A stretch of 5,285 nucleotides of DNA, taken from contig CAMWVF010000109.1 in NCBI GenBank assembly GCA_947177545.1, forward strand, positions 1 to 5,285. Reading direction: 5' to 3'. The notes under the pieces were generated by a model. The model made no database searches. It saw only the letters and a list, made by a program, of their open reading frames with translations, and was not told the origin of the DNA. The position numbers were made by a program, and so were the translations under genes. Source of the stretch: an uncultured Clostridia bacterium (GTDB lineage: Bacteria > Bacillota > Clostridia > Oscillospirales > Ruminococcaceae). Of the stretch, positions 4,096 to 5,285 are shown piece by piece. How positions within the stretch are numbered: the first letter of the stretch is position 1; every line of letters begins with the position of its first letter.

Positions 4096-5285
4096 TTAAT
4101 GCTTAAATTTAATTTCAGGCATTGAACCAGAGTTAAAGCCGTCGTCCTTGCTGCGCTTGCTGAAAAAGATGTCGGGATCGATGGGGTCGTCGAGGAATTT
4201 CGGTTCAGCCTCAGCCTTTGCAGCCTTTTTGTTCTTCCGCCTTTTCTTGTCCTCGTCCTCGTCAAACTGTACGGCAAAGGGATTGTGGACTTCCTCCTTC
4301 TTCTTGTTGTAGCGCGCCATCATCTTTTCCTTTGCGGCACGGTTGCTTTCGATCTCGGCGTTTATTTCCTCCTGGAGCTTCTTTATGTCAATATTGTTCT
4401 TACTTTCGCGCTTAACAGGCTCGATAGCCTCAGGCTCAACGAACTTTATATCAAGCTCCGCCTCGACATCATAGTCAATGTCATTAGTGAACTCAAATGC
4501 TTCAAGACCGTCGCTCTCTGTCTCCTGATCGTCAGAATCATACGCTTCAACAACAATACCGCCGTCTTCGTCTGTTGGCATTTCAAAGCCCTGTTCCGCT
4601 GCGGTATTGTAACCGTCATTCTGAGTACTTTCCTGCTCTGCAGCAAGCTCCTTAGCCTTTTGAGCAGCTTCTCTCTCTGCGTCCTCCTTAGCCTTTGCAA
4701 GAGCCTGAACAGCATTCAAAGCGCGGCTGCTTACGGCAGGCTTGCTGTCTCCGATAAAATCGTAGCTGTCCAGATCAAGCTCGTCGGAGGCAGTCTGCGC
4801 CACAGGAGCAGGCTGTGGAGCGGGAGCAGGTACACTTACTGTACTTGCCGTGTTTACCGCTGTGCCAAAATCCAAATCACCTAAATCAATATCCATCGAG
4901 GGAGTAGGTTCGGGTCTCGGTATCGGTGCAGGAGATGGAGCAAGTTCGGGTTTTGAAACAGGCGCAGGCTTTGGTACAGGAGCAGACTCCGGAACGCTTG
5001 GAGCAGGAATTTCCGCCGCAGGTTCTTCCGCCTTTGGAGCTTCCTCCACTGTAGCGCGTCTTCTTTTTGCAAACAGCTCCATATAGCTGTTGGTTTTCTT
5101 TGGAGGTTCGGGTTTAACTTCGACCGCAGGCTCGGGCTTGGGTTCTGCCGCGGAAGCTGGTTTAGCTTCAACCACAGGCTCGGACTTGGGTTCTGCCGCA
5201 GGAGCGGATTTAGCTTCAACCACAGGATCGGGCTTGTCTTGTGCCCGGTGCAGCTTGTAATCTACAACGACGGGCGGGGGCGGGG
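4096..5285 (-). CDS. Pro/Glu/Ala/Lys-rich, largely disordered protein (5' end missing)
   Basis: The frame ends at TAA (4096-4098) and runs open through the right edge, so at least 396 residues are present and the N-terminus is absent. The GTG at 5221-5223 is in frame but is an internal Val in a repeat, with no ribosome site. Numbered from that Val, the parts are as follows. Upstream lies a run of five Pro, then VVVDYKLHRAQDK. Residues 1-43 hold a 16-residue repeat (VVEAKxAxAAEPKxEP, about 2.5 copies). RRRAT is at 54-58. A Pro linker (62-109) precedes two similar acidic motifs, DIDLGDLDFG (111-120) and ELDLDSYDFIGD (148-159), split by a second Pro/Ala linker. Predicted coiled-coil helices lie at about 165-197 and 277-311, an acidic stretch at 217-262, and a Lys/Arg patch at 326-340. 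There is no membrane segment or enzyme motif in the visible part. It may be the tail of a larger protein whose folded domain lies outside the window. The function is unknown. Confidence 0.8.
   Translation of the reverse strand, partial: PPPPVVVDYKLHRAQDKPDPVVEAKSAPAAEPKSEPVVEAKPASAAEPKPEPAVEVKPEPPKKTNSYMELFAKRRRATVEEAPKAEEPAAEIPAPSVPESAPVPKPAPVSKPELAPSPAPIPRPEPTPSMDIDLGDLDFGTAVNTASTVSVPAPAPQPAPVAQTASDELDLDSYDFIGDSKPAVSSRALNAVQALAKAKEDAEREAAQKAKELAAEQESTQNDGYNTAAEQGFEMPTDEDGGIVVEAYDSDDQETESDGLEAFEFTNDIDYDVEAELDIKFVEPEAIEPVKRESKNNIDIKKLQEEINAEIESNRAAKEKMMARYNKKKEEVHNPFAVQFDEDEDKKRRKNKKAAKAEAEPKFLDDPIDPDIFFSKRSKDDGFNSGSMPEIKFKH
5129..5236 (-). repeat. 48-bp tandem repeat inside the Pro/Glu-rich gene
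   Basis: Two full copies (5129-5176 and 5177-5224) differ at 5 of 48 positions by my count. A partial copy begins at 5225 (GGATCGGGCTTG), and a more diverged partial copy lies at about 5104-5128. Each unit encodes 16 residues of the VVEAKxAxAAEPKxEP type, so copy-number change would keep the frame. The high DNA identity suggests recent duplication. Confidence 0.85.

Noticed and set aside
4285..4884. Plus-strand open frame of 199 codons antisense to the Pro/Glu-rich gene
   Set aside because: Its Leu/Val/Cys-rich product follows from reading acidic and Lys-rich codons backwards. The minus frame is longer, open to the edge, and has organised repeats and motifs.
4850..5086. Plus-strand Gly/Ser-rich frame of 78 codons
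   Set aside because: It is the complement of the Pro/Glu codon pattern on the minus strand. No ribosome site or promoter is present.
5221..5223. GTG as the start of the Pro/Glu-rich protein
   Set aside because: It lies at the beginning of a tandem repeat unit as an ordinary Val, has no ribosome site, and the frame is open for at least 20 more codons upstream.
5272..5285. G-quadruplex on the + strand
   Set aside because: Only three separate G runs lie inside the window. The fourth would have to come from beyond the edge.

Overview
The window looks like chromosomal DNA of a low-to-mid GC Firmicute. A Ruminococcus-like (Oscillospiraceae, Clostridia) source is the best guess. The reasons are AT-rich spacers, strong AGGAGG-type ribosome sites, consensus sigma-A promoters with extended -10 boxes, a type A RNase P RNA, and a YkuI-like EAL protein. 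The taxon is inferred from style and was not tested by any search.

Layout, left to right. Positions 1-246 are a regulatory spacer. It holds a rho-independent-terminator-like hairpin for something entering from the left on the + strand. It also holds a strong minus-strand promoter, a 14-base A run, and a ribosome site followed by an 18-codon reading frame that could only start at AUU. A consensus + strand promoter then drives rnpB (247-603), the catalytic RNA of RNase P. A long imperfect palindrome (604-694) follows rnpB. A second strong promoter leads to a small two-helix membrane protein of unknown function (804-1139). After 76 bases comes a 401-residue protein with an N-terminal EAL (cyclic-di-GMP) domain and a C-terminal PAS/Cache-like domain (1216-2421). 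Its catalytic loop 6 is degenerate. A short GC-rich palindromic repeat (2441-2469) and a third strong promoter precede a sodium-coupled amino-acid transporter of the NSS/SNF family (2553-3896). Terminator-like hairpins (3960-3988 and 4003-4074) separate it from a convergent minus-strand gene. That gene encodes a Pro/Glu/Ala/Lys-rich, largely disordered protein. It is open through the right edge, so its N-terminus is missing.

Functionally this is mostly ordinary housekeeping and accessory content. rnpB matures tRNA 5' ends, the EAL protein is probably a cyclic-di-GMP sensor or a weak phosphodiesterase, and the transporter probably imports a hydrophobic or aromatic amino acid. The transporter has its own promoter, so nothing ties it to the EAL gene beyond proximity. 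I see no CRISPR array, insertion sequence, tRNA or phage gene, and no clear multi-gene novel system. The best leads are the odd minus-strand start region at the left edge, the degenerate EAL loop, and the repeat-bearing disordered protein with two matching acidic motifs.
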